Shown here in pieces: positions 14,811 through 17,345 of a DNA stretch of 17,345 nucleotides. The translations under genes and the position numbers were made by a program. How positions within the stretch are numbered: the stretch's first letter is position 1; each line of letters opens with the position of its first letter. Under the pieces are notes generated by a model that was not told the origin of the DNA, did no database searches, and worked only from the letters and a program-made list of their open reading frames with translations. Source of the stretch: an uncultured Lachnospiraceae bacterium (lineage in GTDB: Bacteria; Bacillota; Clostridia; Lachnospirales; Lachnospiraceae); contig CAJTUZ010000039.1 in the NCBI GenBank assembly GCA_910579735.1, forward strand, positions 1 through 17,345, in the 5' to 3' direction.

Positions 14811-14841
14811 TTGACCGTACAGTAACTGTATGATTTATGAT
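14811..14841 (+). promoter_or_regulatory. MerR-type promoter with 19-bp spacer and dyad operator
   Basis: -35 TTGACC (14811-14816), spacer of exactly 19 bases, -10 TATGAT (14836-14841). Inside the spacer is the perfect dyad TACAGT-A-ACTGTA (14818-14830). An extended spacer with a central dyad is the hallmark of MerR-activated promoters. It faces the MATE gene and lies 42 bases from the divergent MerR start. Confidence 0.85.
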
Positions 14842-14878
14842 ACTGTATAAAGTAAATAAATGCAAGGAGCATGATGAT

Positions 14879-16210
14879 ATGAAAGATCAAAACGTATATT
14901 TGAAACCTGTGACATTAAGAAATATTTTGAAATTTGCGGTTCCGACCATTGCCATGACCATGTTCATGTCTTTTTATACGATGGTTGATGGTCTGTTTGT
15001 ATCCAATCTGATTGGAACGGACGCACTTTCCGCAATTAATCTGACTGCGCCTATAATCCAGCTGGTTACGGCCATTTCTACGATGCTTGCCACCGGCGGC
15101 AGTGCGGTTATTATGAAGAAGATGGGACAGCATAAAAACGGGGAAGCAAAAGAAGACTTTACATTTCTGATTTTGATAAACGTATTTGTGGGAATCGTGA
15201 TGTGTGCGCTTGGATATCTGGTAATGGATCGTATTTTTGCCGGAATGGATCTTTCTGCGGATGTGGAAGGATATTGCGTGGCGTATTTAAGCCGTTATCT
15301 GGTGTTTACGGTACCGATTCTTCTGATGAATAATTTTACGCTTTATATGATCGCCGCCGGAAAAGCTGCGCTTTCTCTCGTCTGTTCCGTTTCAGGCGGT
15401 ATTCTGAATATGGCGCTCGATTATTTGTTTATTGCGGTCCTCCATATGGGAATCAGCGGCGCAGCGATCGCAACGGGGCTTGGATATTCCGTAACGGCGG
15501 TCGTGGGATTATTTGTATTTAGCCAAAAGAGAAGTCTCTTACATTTTAAGAAGCCTGTATTTCGCTTTAGAGTTCTTGTAAATGCGGCGGCAAATGGCTG
15601 TTCGGAGATGGCGACTGCGCTTGTTACCGGCATCATCACGATGATGTTTAACTGGACGATGCTTCATTATGTGGGAGAAGAGGGGATTGCGGCTGTTACG
15701 ATCATCATGTATGTATTGATGCTTGCCAGTTCTTTATATACGGGGTATTCCTATGGAGTGGCGCCTATGTTAAGTTTCTATTATGGAGAACAGAATCATG
15801 AGAAGTTAAGGAAACTGGTGGCAGTCAGTTTAAAGGTAATCGCATTGATCTGCGTGGTAACGGTTGCAGCTTCCTTTTTATTTACAAAGCCGCTGGTATC
15901 CGTCTTTGCCCGTCCGGATAATCCGGTGTACGATCTGGCAGTGACCGGAAACAGGATCTGTACGATCGCCCTTTTCTTTATCGGTTTTAATATTTTTGCC
16001 AGCGGGATGTTTACGGCTCTGTCAAACGGCGTTGTTTCCGCGGTTCTTGCGTTTTCACGGTCGTTTGTATTCATGCTGATCATGATGATCGTGCTCCCGC
16101 TGCTGCTTGGCGTAAACGGTATCTGGCTGGCGATGCCGGCAGCGGAGCTTATGGCGCTAATATTGTCTGCATTTATGTTTGCAAAATACAGAAAGCGATA
16201 CGGGTACTAA
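14879..16210 (+). CDS. MATE family efflux transporter under MerR control
   Basis: A 443-residue twelve-helix transporter, a second MATE protein only distantly similar to the one at 12513. Landmarks are RNILKFAVPTIAMTMFMSFY, MVDGLFVSNLIGTDALSAIN, LATGGSAVIMKKMGQHKNGE and, in the second half, YTGYSYGVAPMLSFYYGEQN. The DinF/VmrA-like subgroup is suggested by 'GLFVSNLIG' but not proven. The start is ATG 14879, nine bases after AAGGAG (14864-14869); the in-frame ATG at 14837 lies within the promoter -10 box and cannot be the start. It is transcribed from the MerR-type promoter, so expression should be drug-inducible. Confidence 0.92.
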   Translation: MKDQNVYLKPVTLRNILKFAVPTIAMTMFMSFYTMVDGLFVSNLIGTDALSAINLTAPIIQLVTAISTMLATGGSAVIMKKMGQHKNGEAKEDFTFLILINVFVGIVMCALGYLVMDRIFAGMDLSADVEGYCVAYLSRYLVFTVPILLMNNFTLYMIAAGKAALSLVCSVSGGILNMALDYLFIAVLHMGISGAAIATGLGYSVTAVVGLFVFSQKRSLLHFKKPVFRFRVLVNAAANGCSEMATALVTGIITMMFNWTMLHYVGEEGIAAVTIIMYVLMLASSLYTGYSYGVAPMLSFYYGEQNHEKLRKLVAVSLKVIALICVVTVAASFLFTKPLVSVFARPDNPVYDLAVTGNRICTIALFFIGFNIFASGMFTALSNGVVSAVLAFSRSFVFMLIMMIVLPLLLGVNGIWLAMPAAELMALILSAFMFAKYRKRYGY

Positions 16211-16236
16211 AATATCAGGCGGCTTTTTAAAGCAAA

Positions 16237-16261
16237 GGGTCAGGCTGAGGAGCCTGATCCC
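16237..16261. terminator. Hairpin terminator between convergent genes
   Basis: GGGTCAGGCT (16237-16246), loop GAGG, AGCCTGATCCC (16251-16261): a GC-rich 10-bp stem with one bulged T. On the minus strand it starts right after the ABC-F stop and is followed by TTTGCTTT, so it most likely terminates that gene. It may also stop the MATE transcript from the other side. Confidence 0.65.
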
Positions 16262-17293
16262 TTAGTGTGAACTTACGTCGATGACTCGCCCTGCCCATTC
16301 TTTGTAGAAAGCCGCTTCGTGTGAAACAAGAAGGACCGTTCCGGGAAATTCCTGTAAGGCCGTTTTCAGAGCCTCCTTTGCCTGTACATCCAAATGGTTT
16401 GTCGGTTCATCCAGGATGAGAAAATTGCAGGGTTTATGCATTAACAGACACATTTTTAATTTGGCCTGTTCGCCGCCGCTTAATGTGCCGACTGCCTGCA
16501 TGGCATGTTCGCCTGTAATCCCGCACCGCGCAAGCGCTTTTCTGATTTCCTTTGCCGGTATATCAGGATAAGTGTCGGAAACGATCTGTATCGGTGTTTG
16601 TGAGAGATCTCTCCAAATAAGATCCTGTGCAAAGTAGCCGATTGCGGTCTGTTCTGAAAACTGATAGATCCCGTTCATGGCCGGAATCTGTCCCACCAGT
16701 GTTTTGAGCAAAGTAGATTTTCCGATTCCGTTGAATCCCGTAATAACAACTTTTTGACCGCCCTTCATCATAAAATCAATATTGGATAAAATCGGATAGT
16801 GATAACCTACTGACAAACGTTTTACGATCAAATGTTCCGTACCGGAAAACGGAAGATACGGAAAACGGAAACGAGGAACTATTTCTTTGAAAGCGATCGC
16901 TTCTATTTTGTCCATGCGTTCCAATTGCTTTCTGCGTCCCTTTGCCATTTTTGATTTTCTGCCGGCGATATTTTTACGGATGAATTCCTCTGTCTTTTTG
17001 ATCTCTCTTTGCTGGGCAGAATATTGACGGATATAATCTTCCCGCATAAAGGTCTTTTTTTTCAGGAATTCGGAATAGGTTCCATAATATTTTGTTATAA
17101 AGTGGTTGTCAATATCGCAGATACGGTTTGCGGTTTTTTCCAGAAAAGCATGATCATGTGATACGACCATAAAGGCATTATCGAGATTTGCCAGATAGTC
17201 GGCAAACCATGCAATATGCTCCTTATCCAGAAAATTGGTCGGTTCATCCAGCAAAAGAACGTCCGGTTTGGTCAATAGCAGTTTGGCTAAAAT
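16262..17293 (-). pseudogene. ABC-F family ATPase, N-terminally truncated
   Basis: The remaining part of a cytoplasmic twin-ATPase ABC-F protein, a family acting on the ribosome in translation or antibiotic resistance. Present are the end of the first ATPase domain (LLLDEPTNFLD Walker B, SHDHAFLE switch), the arm/linker (EEFIRKNIAGRKSKMAKGRR and on), and an intact second domain: Walker A GFNGIGKST, signature LSGGEQAK, Walker B LILDEPTNHLD and switch SHEAAF. Family-like sequence (ILAKLLLTKPDV) continues upstream of the first ATG to about 17293, then stops at an in-frame TGA (17303-17305 region). Full-length relatives have about 500 or more residues, so the first Walker A and about 150 residues are missing. 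It cannot form both ATP sites and is presumably inactive. Confidence 0.8.
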
Positions 17294-17311
17294 GATGTTG
17301 TATCATTTTAG
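17287..17311. repeat. 9-bp inverted repeat at the ABC-F breakpoint
   Basis: CTAAAATGA (17287-17295) and TCATTTTAG (17303-17311) around TGTTGTA form a perfect 9-bp dyad. The left arm overlaps the last ABC-F codons and the right arm lies beyond the point where homology ends. Confidence 0.6.
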
Positions 17312-17345
17312 TTGACACCTAATACACAAGGATATGATGTATAAT
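17294..17345. mobile_element. Possible end of an inserted element
   Basis: Sequence from about 17294 rightward no longer fits the ABC-F gene. It starts TGATGTTGTATC and carries TTGACA (17312-17317) and a TATAAT box (17340-17345), but these are 22 bases apart, too far for a normal promoter. An insertion-sequence end would explain the abrupt loss of coding sequence. Only about 50 bases are visible and no transposase is present, so the type cannot be named. Confidence 0.35.

Noticed and set aside
14837..14878. N-terminal extension of the second MATE protein from ATG 14837
   Set aside because: This ATG lies inside the -10 box of the MerR-type promoter and would not be transcribed; a good ribosome site precedes ATG 14879.
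17312..17345. Promoter TTGACA/TATAAT at the right edge
   Set aside because: Spacer of 22 bases is too long for sigma-A, and no gene is visible downstream within the window.
1..17345. CRISPR array, tRNA, rRNA or tandem repeat
   Set aside because: No regularly spaced repeats, cloverleaf patterns or rRNA-like stretches were seen when reading both strands.

Overview
The window looks like a chromosomal piece from a low-to-mid GC Gram-positive gut-type Clostridia, most likely a Lachnospiraceae relative. This rests on strong AGGAGG-type ribosome sites, frequent GTG/ATG starts with tight overlaps, a LytTR/DUF3021 pair, a clostridial ECF-sigma/ABC operon, and a textbook sigma-D (flagellar) promoter. 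No rRNA, tRNA or CRISPR array is visible. Species assignment is inference.

Left part (1-2856), rightward: the 3' part of a LytTR transcription factor gene with no usable start, a DUF3021-type four-helix membrane protein, a DUF7010-like multi-pass membrane protein, an HSL-family alpha/beta hydrolase and a small membrane protein, closed by a terminator near 2883-2906. The first three genes are visibly more AT-rich than the rest of the window. Centre-left (3128-6524), rightward: an ECF sigma factor, a membrane protein that overlaps it and may be its anti-sigma factor, an ABC ATPase that overlaps that, and an ABC-2-type permease. Together they read as a self-contained envelope-response or export operon. 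Next come two leftward genes (6620-8197): a GNAT acetyltransferase fused to a second small domain, and a DUF2625 protein. Each has its own candidate promoter.

Centre-right (8357-10818), rightward: a sigma-D-type promoter drives two uncharacterised cytoplasmic proteins that look like members of the flagellar (sigma-D) regulon. A thiamine pyrophosphokinase with a near-consensus sigma-A promoter follows, then a short ferredoxin-like protein with its own promoter and an adjoining palindrome. After a 14-bp perfect inverted repeat come a rhodanese fold lacking its catalytic cysteine and a MATE transporter.

Right part: a leftward MerR-family multidrug-type regulator is divergent from a second MATE transporter. 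The intergenic promoter has the 19-bp spacer and dyad expected for MerR activation, so the pair reads as an inducible efflux module. The window ends with a leftward ABC-F ATPase gene that has lost its N-terminal third. Homology stops inside a 9-bp inverted repeat beside the right edge, where a mobile element end or rearrangement breakpoint is likely.
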